From contig NZ_JAKMCM010000002.1 in NCBI RefSeq assembly GCF_022662015.1, positions 372,001 to 436,000 of the forward strand: a DNA stretch of 64,000 nucleotides, given 5' to 3'. Position numbers and translations under genes: made by a program. The notes under the pieces were generated by a model. The model saw nothing but the letters and a program-made list of their open reading frames with translations. It searched no databases and was not told the origin of the DNA. Position 1 is the stretch's first letter; each line of letters opens with the position of its first letter. Below, piece after piece: positions 28,405 through 36,485 of the stretch. Origin of the DNA: Aestuariivivens sediminicola (lineage in GTDB: Bacteria > Bacteroidota > Bacteroidia > Flavobacteriales > Flavobacteriaceae).

Positions 28405-28569
28405 AATAATGTGTATTCAAGAATGATTTACCGTTCTTTTATGTAAATCAGCTATGCAATTTCTATACAGTGCAAAATTAAGGTCTTATAGTAAAAGCGA
28501 AGATGATAATTGTCATGCATTTTTTTCAAATAAATAAACCGTGTTACGGTTTGGCTTGTTCTCCAACGA

Positions 28570-29466
28570 TCAATTTACAGTCAAATCTCTGAACAATCGC
28601 TCCAGGCTGGCATTTTTCTGATTTAATTGAAGAATTTTTAATTGGTTGTCATGTGCAAAATCGAAAACATGTGAACGCATATCTTCCGATGTTTTAAAGG
28701 TGATTTCGTAAACAAAACCGCGCGTATTGTTTACATGATCTGCCTTTGGGATCTGTAATAGAAAGGCGTCCTCGACCCGGTAATCGAATTCTACAATTAC
28801 CGTTTGTTTCTTTTCGGTCTGAAGGTCACTTAATGTTCTGTCGGCAACAATTTCTCCTTTGTTTATAATGATTACCCGCTCGCACATCGCTTCAACCTCC
28901 TGCATAATGTGAGTTGATAAAAATACCGTTTTGGTTTTTCCTATTTCCGTAATGAGATGCCTTATATCGACCAGTTGATTGGGGTCCAGGCCGGTTGTAG
29001 GTTCATCCAGAATAAGGACATCGGGATCGTGTAATAGGGCATTGGCCAATCCAACTCTTTGGCGATACCCTTTGGACAATTCACCAATTTTTTTTTGTGA
29101 TTCCGGTAGTAACCCTGTACGTTCAATAACCTCATCAATACGCTGTCTTCCTATGTTAAAAATAGAAGCACTGAAATTCAAATATTCTTTAACGTATAAA
29201 TCCAGATATAATGGATTGTGCTCGGGCAGATAACCAACACTGTTCTGAACCATTTTAGTATCGGTGGTGACATCAAACCCGTTAACTTTTATCTGTCCTT
29301 CGTCAGCGGAAATATAAGTTGTTAAAATTTTCATCATAGTGGATTTCCCAGCGCCATTAGGCCCTAAAAAACCAACAATTTCAGGTTTATTCACCTTAAA
29401 GGAAACATTATTCAGAGCCCTTTGAGAGCCATAAAATTTCGAGACACCAATAACCTCTATTGACAT
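28570..29466 (-). CDS. gldA: Gliding motility ABC transporter ATP-binding protein GldA
   Basis: An ABC ATPase of 298 residues. Walker A is GFLGPNGAGKST near residue 32, the signature LSKGYRQRVGLANALLHDP near 133, and Walker B VLILDEPTTGLD near 152; the switch His is in FLSTHIMQEVEAM. In Flavobacterium johnsoniae GldA pairs with GldF and GldG, which are not in this window. The C-terminal 80 residues are the extension typical of GldA. A multidrug-type ATPase is the alternative, but the start ISVIGVSKFYGSQRALN-like region and the gld context favour GldA. Confidence 0.85.
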   Translation of the reverse strand: MSIEVIGVSKFYGSQRALNNVSFKVNKPEIVGFLGPNGAGKSTMMKILTTYISADEGQIKVNGFDVTTDTKMVQNSVGYLPEHNPLYLDLYVKEYLNFSASIFNIGRQRIDEVIERTGLLPESQKKIGELSKGYRQRVGLANALLHDPDVLILDEPTTGLDPNQLVDIRHLITEIGKTKTVFLSTHIMQEVEAMCERVIIINKGEIVADRTLSDLQTEKKQTVIVEFDYRVEDAFLLQIPKADHVNNTRGFVYEITFKTSEDMRSHVFDFAHDNQLKILQLNQKNASLERLFRDLTVN

Positions 29467-29712
29467 AGGAACGATATTTATTCAAAAGTACATGAATTTT
29501 TTTACTTAAAAATTCAGAATGATAAAAGAGACGCCTCTTAGAGGTATGGTGACACGGACAGATCTGAACAGGATAATAGAGAGAATTTAGTTTTCAAAGG
29601 CGAAAGATAACGATTGTATAAGATAAGCTATGGTTTGGTGTAAAATTGATAAAATTTGATAAAAATTATAAAAAAAAGGATTTTAAGTGTTTTTATATTT
29701 TAAAATATTAGT

Positions 29713-29720
29713 TACTTTAG
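29713..29720 (+). promoter_or_regulatory. Candidate -7 box of the aromatic operon leader
   Basis: TACTTTAG, one mismatch from TAnnTTTG, 10 nt before the leader peptide ATG. No clear -33 TTG is visible at the right distance; the upstream DNA is A/T-only. Confidence 0.3.
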
Positions 29721-29730
29721 CCACCTAATA

Positions 29731-29790
29731 ATGACTATGACAGCGTATTATACATATTTTAACAACTGGTTTTATTTCTTTTTTAGATAA
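29731..29790 (+). CDS. Aromatic leader peptide (attenuator) of the phe/tyr operon
   Basis: A 19-codon reading frame encodes MTMTAYYTYFNNWFYFFFR. Ten of nineteen residues are aromatic (5 Phe, 4 Tyr, 1 Trp), with an uninterrupted Trp-Phe-Tyr-Phe-Phe-Phe run just before the stop. Such composition is the hallmark of ribosome-stalling leader peptides. An AT hairpin (29813-29829) and an intrinsic terminator (29839-29865) follow, then pheA. I infer that low charged Tyr or Phe tRNA stalls the ribosome and lets RNA polymerase read into the operon. The alternative helix that would prevent the terminator is not obvious by eye. Confidence 0.8.
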   Translation: MTMTAYYTYFNNWFYFFFR

Positions 29791-29838
29791 AGAAACGGGG
29801 CGTTGTATGTATAATTTATAAGATAAATTGAATATAGG

Positions 29839-29865
29839 GTCTCGATGAAAATCGGGACTTTTTTT
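29839..29865 (+). terminator. Attenuator terminator before pheA
   Basis: GTCTCGAT (29839-29846) pairs with ATCGGGAC (29851-29858), eight pairs with one G-T, closed by a GAAA tetraloop and followed by seven T. It lies 49 nt after the leader peptide stop and about 100 nt before pheA, where only a regulated terminator makes sense. Confidence 0.85.
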
Positions 29866-29962
29866 ATGTGTTAAACTAGTTTTTAGTGTTGACGGTGCAA
29901 TTAAAATTAAATATGGAAGCCATCTGGAGTAGTTTCAGGTTCTCAATTTGTTATGAACGTAC

Positions 29963-30790
29963 ATGATTAAAACAGTAGCCATACAGGGTGTAAAAGGGTC
30001 CTTTCATCACATTGTCTCCCAGGAGTTTTTTAACAGTGATGTAGAGGCGATCGAGTGCCTGACTTTCGACAGGGTAGTTGATGCACTGATTCATGAGGAA
30101 TGCGATGCGGCTATCATGGCTTTAGAGAATTCGATTGCCGGTTCCATTATTCCCAATTATGCATTACTGGACCATTATAACTTACATATGGTCGGAGAGC
30201 ATTATATTGACATTCAACACAATCTAATGGTCCTTCCGGGACAGACCATTCAGGATGTAAGAGAAGTCTATTCTCATCCTATGGCCCTGTTGCAATGCAA
30301 GGAATTTTTTAAAACCTATCCTCATATTAAACTGGTAGAGGATAAAGATACCGCAGAAGTGGCCAAACGGATAAATGAAGGACAATTAAAGGGAATAGGA
30401 GCTATAGCAAGCATTATGGCCGCCGACATATTTGAATTGGATATTCTGGCACATAGCATTCAAACCATAAAGCACAACGAAACCCGTTTTGCAATAGTCA
30501 AGCGAACCAATTCGGAAGTGCCGGAAAACGAAATCAACAAGGCCTCCATAAAGTTTGAAACCGATCATAAGCGGGGCAGCCTGGCCACCATTCTTAACGT
30601 TATGAGTGATTGCAAGCTGAATTTGACCAAAATACAATCGATGCCTATAATTGAAACACCCTGGAAATATTCGTTTTTCGTCGATGTTACTTTTGCTACC
30701 TATATGGATTTCAAAAAGGCAAAATCGGTAATAGAAATCATGGGTCATAATTTAAAGGTGTTGGGGGAATATAAAAATGGAAAGTTATGA
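29963..30790 (+). CDS. pheA: Prephenate dehydratase
   Basis: A 275-residue monofunctional enzyme that makes phenylpyruvate from prephenate. The catalytic part has VAIQGVKGSFHHIVSQEFF, DAAIMALENSIAGSI, VYSHPMALLQCKEF and NETRFAIVKR (the TRF motif with catalytic Thr). An ACT domain for phenylalanine sensing follows (FETDHKRGSLATILNVMSD, LNLTKIQSMPI). There is no chorismate mutase domain; that activity is fused to DAHP synthase downstream. First gene of the attenuator-controlled operon, overlapping the aminotransferase by 4 nt (ATGA). Confidence 0.95.
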   Translation: MIKTVAIQGVKGSFHHIVSQEFFNSDVEAIECLTFDRVVDALIHEECDAAIMALENSIAGSIIPNYALLDHYNLHMVGEHYIDIQHNLMVLPGQTIQDVREVYSHPMALLQCKEFFKTYPHIKLVEDKDTAEVAKRINEGQLKGIGAIASIMAADIFELDILAHSIQTIKHNETRFAIVKRTNSEVPENEINKASIKFETDHKRGSLATILNVMSDCKLNLTKIQSMPIIETPWKYSFFVDVTFATYMDFKKAKSVIEIMGHNLKVLGEYKNGKL

Positions 30791-31932
30791 TTGATGTAGC
30801 CAAACGTCTCCATTCGGTCGAAGAGTATTACTTCTCAAAAAAATTAAGAGAAGTAAACTTGCTTATTGCAAGTGGTAAACCTGTCATCAATTTGGGTATT
30901 GGCAGTCCTGATCTAAGTCCGCCACAAAAAGTTGTGGATACCATAGCGAACAGTTTATTTGATTCTAATGCCCATAAATATCAGAGTTACCAGGGGCTTC
31001 CGGAACTTCGGGATGCCATGGCCGGTTTTTACAAAGAACATTACCAGGTTAACCTGAGTCCGAAAACAGATATCTTACCGCTCATTGGCAGTAAGGAAGG
31101 TATTATGCATATTTCTCTGGCCTATTTGAATGAGGGTGATGCCGTTTTAATACCAAACCCGGGTTACCCTACCTACCAATCGGTGACCAAATTAGTGCAG
31201 GCAACACCTATATTTTACGATTTGGATAAGAGGAACAATTGGTTGCCCGATATAAAGGCTTTGGAACAACTAGATTTGAGTAAGGTAAAATTAATGTGGG
31301 TTAATTATCCTCATATGCCTACCGGTGCCGTTCCTACGGCCATGGCATTTCGAGAATTGGTCGAATTCGCAAAGCGCCATCGTATTTTAATTGTGAACGA
31401 TAACCCCTATAGCTTTATCTTGAACGACTCCCCAATGAGCATTTTAAGTGTGGAAGGCGCCAAAGACGTCTGCCTGGAGTTAAACTCATTGAGTAAAACC
31501 TTTAATATGGCCGGATGGCGTGTGGGTATGGTGGTTGGACAAAGCGAACATATCAACAATATATTAAAAGTAAAAAGCAATATGGATTCGGGGATGTTCT
31601 ATGGCATTCAGAAAGGCGCCATAGAAGCGCTTAAATGCTCGAAGATGTGGTATGTTACTTTGAATAGTGTTTACAAAAAACGACGTGAATTGATCTGGCA
31701 ACTAGCGGAATCTTTAAATTGCACCTACGATGTGAAGGCGACTGGTCTTTTTGTTTGGGCCAAATTACCGGCCTATCTCAAGGCCGAAGAGTTTATAGAT
31801 TTGGTACTCAAAGAACACCATATATTCATTACCCCGGGTACGATTTTTGGCAGCCAGGGCGAAGGGTATATCCGATTTTCTTTGTGTGCACAAACCGAAG
31901 ATATCGAAGAGGCAATTGCCAGAATAAAATAA
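30787..31932 (+). CDS. Aromatic-type PLP aminotransferase, class I
   Basis: A 381-residue fold-type I aminotransferase. PLP lysine lies in LNSLSKTFNMAGWRVGMVVG; other motifs are INLGIGSPDLSPP, YQGLPELRDAMAGFY, NPGYPTYQSV, NYPHMPTGAV and NDNPYSF. It starts inside the pheA stop (ATGA overlap) and precedes tyrA. The position between the two enzymes that make phenylpyruvate and hydroxyphenylpyruvate indicates that it forms Phe and Tyr. By sequence alone it could also be an aspartate or diaminopimelate-type aminotransferase. Confidence 0.88.
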   Translation: MIDVAKRLHSVEEYYFSKKLREVNLLIASGKPVINLGIGSPDLSPPQKVVDTIANSLFDSNAHKYQSYQGLPELRDAMAGFYKEHYQVNLSPKTDILPLIGSKEGIMHISLAYLNEGDAVLIPNPGYPTYQSVTKLVQATPIFYDLDKRNNWLPDIKALEQLDLSKVKLMWVNYPHMPTGAVPTAMAFRELVEFAKRHRILIVNDNPYSFILNDSPMSILSVEGAKDVCLELNSLSKTFNMAGWRVGMVVGQSEHINNILKVKSNMDSGMFYGIQKGAIEALKCSKMWYVTLNSVYKKRRELIWQLAESLNCTYDVKATGLFVWAKLPAYLKAEEFIDLVLKEHHIFITPGTIFGSQGEGYIRFSLCAQTEDIEEAIARIK

Positions 31933-32019
31933 TTGAGCAATGAATAGCATGGTATCCGAAACTTTAAAGTTAACAGTAATTAATAAAAGCCCTCTCCAAT
32001 GGCGGGGGTTTGTAGTGGT

Positions 32020-32871
32020 ATGAAACAGATATACGCAATAGGAATTGGATTAATCGGTGGAAGTTTGGCTAAGGATATCAAGAGGCTTGATCCGGAAGTG
32101 GTTATTCACGGTATAAGTAGAAAAGAGGCTACACTTAATGAGGCTTTAGCCTTGAATTTAATCGATAAGAAAGCCACATTAGACGATATACATAAAGCCG
32201 ATCTGGTTATTGTATCGATTCCGGTAGATGCCACTGTAGCCTTATTACCAACCATTTTAGACAAGATTTCAGATCATACTTTGGTTGTTGATGCGGGATC
32301 GACAAAGGAAGCCATTTGCAAATCGGTTGAAGACCATCCAAAACGCCGAAATTTTCTGGCTATGCATCCTATTGCGGGCACAGAATTCTCTGGACCCAGT
32401 GCTGCTATAGATAATTTGTTCTTAGGGAAGACGAATATCATATGCGAAGTCGAAAAGACGGCTTTTAAGCTGCAGGAAAAAGCCTTGAAACTGTTTGAGG
32501 GCATTGGGATGCGTATGCGTTACATGCATCCGGTGGCGCATGACAAGCACATTGCCTACGTGTCGCATCTGTCGCATATCAGTTCCTTTATGTTAGGGAA
32601 AACCGTTATAGAAAAGGAGAAGAATGAACGTGATATTTTCGACATGGCCAGCAGTGGATTTGCCTCGACGGTGCGTTTAGCGAAAAGTTCGCCCGAAATG
32701 TGGACGCCAATTTTTAAGCAAAATAAGGATAATGTTATTGAAACATTAGAGGAATATATAAATAACCTCATTCAATTCAAGGCGCTCATGGAAGGCGATA
32801 ATTTTGAGGCTGTTTTTAAAGAAATGAAAGATACGAACCACATTAGGGATATTTTAAACGGAATTATTTAG
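32020..32871 (+). CDS. tyrA: Prephenate dehydrogenase
   Basis: A 283-residue NAD-dependent enzyme that makes 4-hydroxyphenylpyruvate. The Rossmann motif AIGIGLIGGSLAKDI starts at residue 5; further motifs are VSIPVDATVALLP, DAGSTKEAI and AMHPIAGTEFSGPSAA (catalytic His). An in-frame ATG at 31999 would add seven residues; 32020 is preferred because the Rossmann strand then begins as usual. No ACT or mutase domain is attached. It is third in the aromatic operon. Confidence 0.93.
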   Translation: MKQIYAIGIGLIGGSLAKDIKRLDPEVVIHGISRKEATLNEALALNLIDKKATLDDIHKADLVIVSIPVDATVALLPTILDKISDHTLVVDAGSTKEAICKSVEDHPKRRNFLAMHPIAGTEFSGPSAAIDNLFLGKTNIICEVEKTAFKLQEKALKLFEGIGMRMRYMHPVAHDKHIAYVSHLSHISSFMLGKTVIEKEKNERDIFDMASSGFASTVRLAKSSPEMWTPIFKQNKDNVIETLEEYINNLIQFKALMEGDNFEAVFKEMKDTNHIRDILNGII

Positions 32872-32926
32872 ACATCACAGAACCAATTATAAGGTATTTA
32901 ATATTAAAATAAATTTAAAAATAGAT

Positions 32927-32943
32927 TTTTCCCGCCGGGAAAA
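32927..32943 (+). other. Short palindrome before the DAHP synthase gene
   Basis: TTTTCCC and GGGAAAA form a 7-bp inverted repeat around GCC, ending 20 nt before the ATG. It could be a 5' UTR hairpin or a protein site. No T-run follows, so it is not a terminator. Confidence 0.3.
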
Positions 32944-32963
32944 GTTAGAAAGACAAAAGGGAT

Positions 32964-34046
32964 ATGGAAAATAAGAAAGACATGAGAAACTGGTTAGATG
33001 ATTTAAAATTAGATCATCCACTGGTCATTGCGGGACCATGCAGTGCTGAAACGGAGGAACAGGTATTGAAGATTGCACATGAGTTAAAGGATACCGATGT
33101 GAATTATTTTAGGGCCGGTATTTGGAAACCCAGGACCCGACCAGGAAATTTTGAAGGTGTCGGTTCTCTAGGCTTAAAGTGGCTCCAGAAGGTTCAAAAG
33201 GAAACCGGTATGAAGGTGTGCACCGAGGTGGCCAATGCGGCTCATGTAAAACTGGCCTTGGAGCACGATATTGATATGCTCTGGATTGGGGCCCGATCGA
33301 CGGTAAGTCCGTTTATCATGCAGGAAATAGCCGATGCATTGGAAGGTACCGATAAGCCTGTTCTTATTAAAAATCCTGTAAACCCGGATTTGTCCTTATG
33401 GTTAGGAGGCATTGAACGCATTTACAGTTCCGGAGTAAAGAATATAGGAGCCATACACAGAGGATTTTCAACTTACCAGAAGACCAAATATCGCAATATA
33501 CCGGAATGGCAGTTGGCCATCGAGTTTCAAAATAAATTTCCGGACATTCCATTAATTAACGATCCGTCCCACATCACGGGTAAACGCGATATGATTTTTG
33601 ATGTCTCTCAGGAGGCCCTGGATTTAAATTTTGATGGTTTAATGATTGAAACACACCATGATCCGGATAATGCCTGGAGTGATGCAGCACAGCAGGTAAC
33701 CCCTTCAACACTGGTACAAATTATGAGAGATTTGAAAATAAAAAAGGAAACCGATGCAGAAGCGGAATACGTGAGCGCCTTGAGTAATTTAAGGGCACAG
33801 ATTGATGTGGTGGACAATCAAATTATTACCTTGTTAGGGAAACGTATGGAGGCCGCCGACGGTATAGGTGCTTTAAAGAAAAGTAGAAATGTCGCCGTTT
33901 TGCAGTCCAAAAGATGGAACGAAATTTTGGGAAAAATGGTGTTGGAAGGTGAGCAACACGGGTTGAGTGAGGAATTTGTCTTGCGTATGTTTAAGGCCAT
34001 TCACCAGGAATCTATCAACCATCAGGAAAAGATTATAAATGGATAA
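32964..34046 (+). CDS. Bifunctional DAHP synthase / chorismate mutase
   Basis: A 360-residue fusion of the first shikimate-pathway enzyme with the branch-point enzyme to Phe and Tyr. Residues 15-255 are a type I-beta DAHP synthase barrel (VIAGPCSAET, FRAGIWKPRTRPGNFEG, KNPVNPDLSLWLG, DPSHITGKRD, ETHHDPDNAWSDAAQQ). Residues from about 275 are an AroQ chorismate mutase (LRAQIDVVDNQIITLLGKRM). In such Bacteroidota fusions prephenate bound at the mutase inhibits the synthase; that is family knowledge. It supplies prephenate to PheA and TyrA of the same operon. Confidence 0.94.
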   Translation: MENKKDMRNWLDDLKLDHPLVIAGPCSAETEEQVLKIAHELKDTDVNYFRAGIWKPRTRPGNFEGVGSLGLKWLQKVQKETGMKVCTEVANAAHVKLALEHDIDMLWIGARSTVSPFIMQEIADALEGTDKPVLIKNPVNPDLSLWLGGIERIYSSGVKNIGAIHRGFSTYQKTKYRNIPEWQLAIEFQNKFPDIPLINDPSHITGKRDMIFDVSQEALDLNFDGLMIETHHDPDNAWSDAAQQVTPSTLVQIMRDLKIKKETDAEAEYVSALSNLRAQIDVVDNQIITLLGKRMEAADGIGALKKSRNVAVLQSKRWNEILGKMVLEGEQHGLSEEFVLRMFKAIHQESINHQEKIING

Positions 34047-34050
34047 TGGA

Positions 34051-34082
34051 TAAAAAAAGGCCCCGGGATACGGGGCTTTTTT
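34051..34082. terminator. Bidirectional terminator between DAHP synthase and a convergent gene
   Basis: GCCCCG (34060-34065) pairs with CGGGGC (34071-34076) around GGATA. A run of seven A precedes and six T follow, so it can end transcription from both the aromatic operon and the convergent gene at 34098. Confidence 0.9.
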
Positions 34083-34097
34083 GTTTCTCGGGTAAGA

Positions 34098-34547
34098 TTA
34101 CTTGTTTCTTTTAAAAATATAACGGGTTATAAAAATACCTTGATTATCGTCTTTCCCGGCATCACTTTCCACAGCACTGGTTACGAAGGCCAGTTCCCAA
34201 CCTTCTGCGATCATCGCATTAATTTTAGAACCAACGACAGCATCATTGGCAGCGATGTTCTGAAAACGGATGCCTCCTATGTTGTAAAAGTTGAGCAATT
34301 TGGTTTCCTCGAAATCCTTAACGCGGATATCACTTCGTTTTGACTTGTTCCTCGTGTTATCTTCTTCAGTTTGCTCGGAGGTAAAATCCTCATAATCCCG
34401 CTCATCTTCAGCGGATATGATACGCGACCTGCCCAAACCACTTGGTACAATCGATTCAACCGTTGTAATAATCTTATATTCAATTTGAGCGTAGGAATCT
34501 ACAAATGCGAAAAGCCCCATCAGGAGCAGCAGTAATAATTTTTTCAT
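34098..34547 (-). CDS. Secreted hypothetical protein
   Basis: About 149 residues with a clear signal peptide (MKKLLLLLLMGLFAFVDSYA, cleaved before QIEYK). The mature part is polar with an acidic, charged middle (EDERDYEDFTSEQTEED) and ends in a compact part with NIAANDAVVGSKINAMIAEGWELAFVTSAVES and GIFITRYIFKR. The last segment resembles DUF4177-like domains (whole-protein EGWELV... F.R pattern), but I do not assign it firmly. An ATG at 34556 adds three residues; 34547 starts the signal peptide directly. It is a lone gene behind a shared terminator. Confidence 0.75.
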   Translation of the reverse strand: MKKLLLLLLMGLFAFVDSYAQIEYKIITTVESIVPSGLGRSRIISAEDERDYEDFTSEQTEEDNTRNKSKRSDIRVKDFEETKLLNFYNIGGIRFQNIAANDAVVGSKINAMIAEGWELAFVTSAVESDAGKDDNQGIFITRYIFKRNK

Positions 34548-34620
34548 ATGGTACACAATTTTTAAAATTTAAGGCCTAATATAGATATTTTCTGTTCAGT
34601 AATAATAACTTTTTTTGAAC

Positions 34621-34628
34621 TATTTTTG
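34621..34628 (+). promoter_or_regulatory. -7 box directly before rsgA
   Basis: TATTTTTG matches TAnnTTTG and ends 4 nt before the rsgA ATG, which would give an mRNA with almost no leader. No good -33 TTG lies at 18-21 nt, so confidence is limited. Confidence 0.35.
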
Positions 34629-34632
34629 AAGT

Positions 34633-35583
34633 ATGACAGGCATCGTTTACAAATCAACCGGAAGTTGGTACACGGTTAAAACCGAGCTGGGTCATCTATA
34701 CGAGTGTCGGATAAAAGGCAAGTTTCGTATTAAAGGGATTAAAAGCACCAATCCTATTGCTGTAGGCGATATCGTTGATTTTGAGCTGGAGTCCGGCAAC
34801 GATATGGATTCCGGGATCATACATAATATTCATGACAGGAAGAATTATATCGTAAGGAAGTCGGTTAACCTCTCGAAACAAACACATATTATAGCGGCAA
34901 ATTTAGACCAGGTTTTTTTAATGATAACCATTAATAATCCGCCAACACTTACCAGTTTTATCGATCGGTTTCTGGTTACCGCAGAGGCCTATTCTATAAA
35001 GTCCATACTGCTTTTCAATAAAATAGACAGCTATGATGAAGAGACACTGATGGAAGTAAAATATCTGGCACATGTGTATAGGAATATAGGGTATGAATGT
35101 ATTGGTATTTCGGCAAAGACAGGAAAAAATTTAGAAAAGGTAAAAGCACTGATGACCGGGAAGGTGAGCATGTTCTCGGGACATTCCGGTGTTGGGAAAT
35201 CGACACTCATCAATGCCCTGGAACCGTCTTTGGATTTAAAGACTAAGGAAATTTCCAATTTGTACATGCAGGGGCAACATACTACTACCTTTGCTGAAAT
35301 GTTCGATACTGGTTTTGGTGCCAAGATTATAGATACCCCCGGAATAAAGGGATTTGGGATAGTCGATATGGATAACGAGGAAGTTGGCGATTATTTCCCT
35401 GAAATTTTTAGGTTGAAACAGGATTGTAAGTTTAACAATTGTTTACACCTTCAGGAACCCAAGTGCGCCGTAAAAAAAGCTCTGGACCAGGACCAGATCG
35501 CTTATTCGCGATATAGAAGCTATGTACAGATTCTACAGGGTGAAGATGACACCTACAGAACTGATAATTGGGATAAGGCATGA
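34633..35583 (+). CDS. rsgA: Ribosome small subunit-dependent GTPase A
   Basis: A circularly permuted GTPase of 316 residues that checks late 30S subunit maturation. The order of motifs is permuted as expected: an OB fold first, then G4 LLFNKIDSYD near 125, G1 GHSGVGKST near 184, G2/T QHTTTFAEM and G3 DTPGIKGFG. A C-terminal zinc site is seen as C-x4-C-x-H-x5-C (CKFNNCLHLQEPKC). It overlaps dtd by 4 nt (ATGA-type). Confidence 0.95.
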   Translation: MTGIVYKSTGSWYTVKTELGHLYECRIKGKFRIKGIKSTNPIAVGDIVDFELESGNDMDSGIIHNIHDRKNYIVRKSVNLSKQTHIIAANLDQVFLMITINNPPTLTSFIDRFLVTAEAYSIKSILLFNKIDSYDEETLMEVKYLAHVYRNIGYECIGISAKTGKNLEKVKALMTGKVSMFSGHSGVGKSTLINALEPSLDLKTKEISNLYMQGQHTTTFAEMFDTGFGAKIIDTPGIKGFGIVDMDNEEVGDYFPEIFRLKQDCKFNNCLHLQEPKCAVKKALDQDQIAYSRYRSYVQILQGEDDTYRTDNWDKA

Positions 35584-36032
35584 GAGTCGTTATTCAGAGA
35601 GTGTCTCAGGCACAGGTTATTATTGAAGGGAATGAAGTCGCTTCGATAGGTAATGGGCTTTTGGTCTTTTTAGGTATTGTAAATGACGATACAAAGGAGG
35701 ATATCGAATGGCTTAGCAACAAAATAATCCATCTGCGCATTTTTAACGATGCCCAGGGGGTGATGAACAGATCTGTGAAGGAGACCAGTGGCGATATTAT
35801 CGTGGTGAGCCAGTTTACGCTGCATGCCTCCACCAGGAAAGGGAATCGCCCAAGTTATATTAAAGCTGCCAAACCGGACTATGCTATACCCATGTATGAG
35901 TTGTTTGTAAAGCAGTTGGAAAGTCATCTGGGTCGCCCAGTGCAAACCGGACGGTTCGGGGCCGACATGAAAGTGCAATTGCTCAACGACGGACCTGTAA
36001 CAATACTAATAGATTCTAAAATAAAGGAATAA
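35580..36032 (+). CDS. dtd: D-aminoacyl-tRNA deacylase
   Basis: A 150-residue homodimeric enzyme that removes D-amino acids (and glycine from tRNA-Ala) using an RNA-based mechanism. Motifs: MRVVIQRVSQAQV at the start, SQFTLHASTRKGNRPS (containing the SQFTL and cross-subunit Gly-cisPro-type region) and the C-terminal NDGPVTILID. Length is normal for the family. It overlaps rsgA by 4 nt and precedes the MazG-like gene by 8 nt. Confidence 0.95.
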   Translation: MRVVIQRVSQAQVIIEGNEVASIGNGLLVFLGIVNDDTKEDIEWLSNKIIHLRIFNDAQGVMNRSVKETSGDIIVVSQFTLHASTRKGNRPSYIKAAKPDYAIPMYELFVKQLESHLGRPVQTGRFGADMKVQLLNDGPVTILIDSKIKE

Positions 36033-36040
36033 TTAATAAC

Positions 36041-36376
36041 ATGGATATTCAAAATGCTCAAAAGGTAGTAGACCAATGGATTAAAACTCACGGGGTACGG
36101 TATTTTAATGAACTGACCAATATGGCCCAGCTCACTGAAGAGGTGGGAGAGGTGGCGCGGATTATAGCGAGGCGTTATGGTGAACAAAGTGAAAAGGAAA
36201 GCGATAAGGACAAAGACCTGGGAGAAGAATTAGCGGATGTACTCTTCGTATTATTGTGTTTGGCCAATCAGACCGATACCGATTTGCAGAAGGCTTTTAA
36301 CAAGAGAATGGAAAAAAAAGCAAAACGAGACCATGACAGACACCATAGCAATGAAAAATTGAAAGGACCTTCCTAG
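36041..36376 (+). CDS. MazG-like nucleotide pyrophosphohydrolase
   Basis: A short all-alpha NTP pyrophosphatase of 111 residues. The metal-binding pattern is EEVGEVARIIAR followed by EELADVLFVLLCLANQ (E-x-x-E...E-x-x-D). The single domain matches the house-cleaning MazG-like group rather than two-domain MazG. The C-terminus is very basic (KKAKRDHDRHHSNEKLK). Substrate cannot be told from the sequence. It is 8 nt after dtd. Confidence 0.9.
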   Translation: MDIQNAQKVVDQWIKTHGVRYFNELTNMAQLTEEVGEVARIIARRYGEQSEKESDKDKDLGEELADVLFVLLCLANQTDTDLQKAFNKRMEKKAKRDHDRHHSNEKLKGPS

Positions 36377-36485
36377 TCGGCAGATCTTAAAATTTTTGGG
36401 ACAGTCCCAAAAAAACAAGAAATTCCGTAGCATTACTCTCCATTATCGCATAAATTTGTCAGCTTTAAAAGCAAGACCCTCTACA

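Noticed and set aside
31981-32015. G/C-rich imperfect inverted repeat between the aminotransferase and tyrA
   Set aside because: The stem needs mismatches and has only a short T-run; a terminator inside the operon is not supported.
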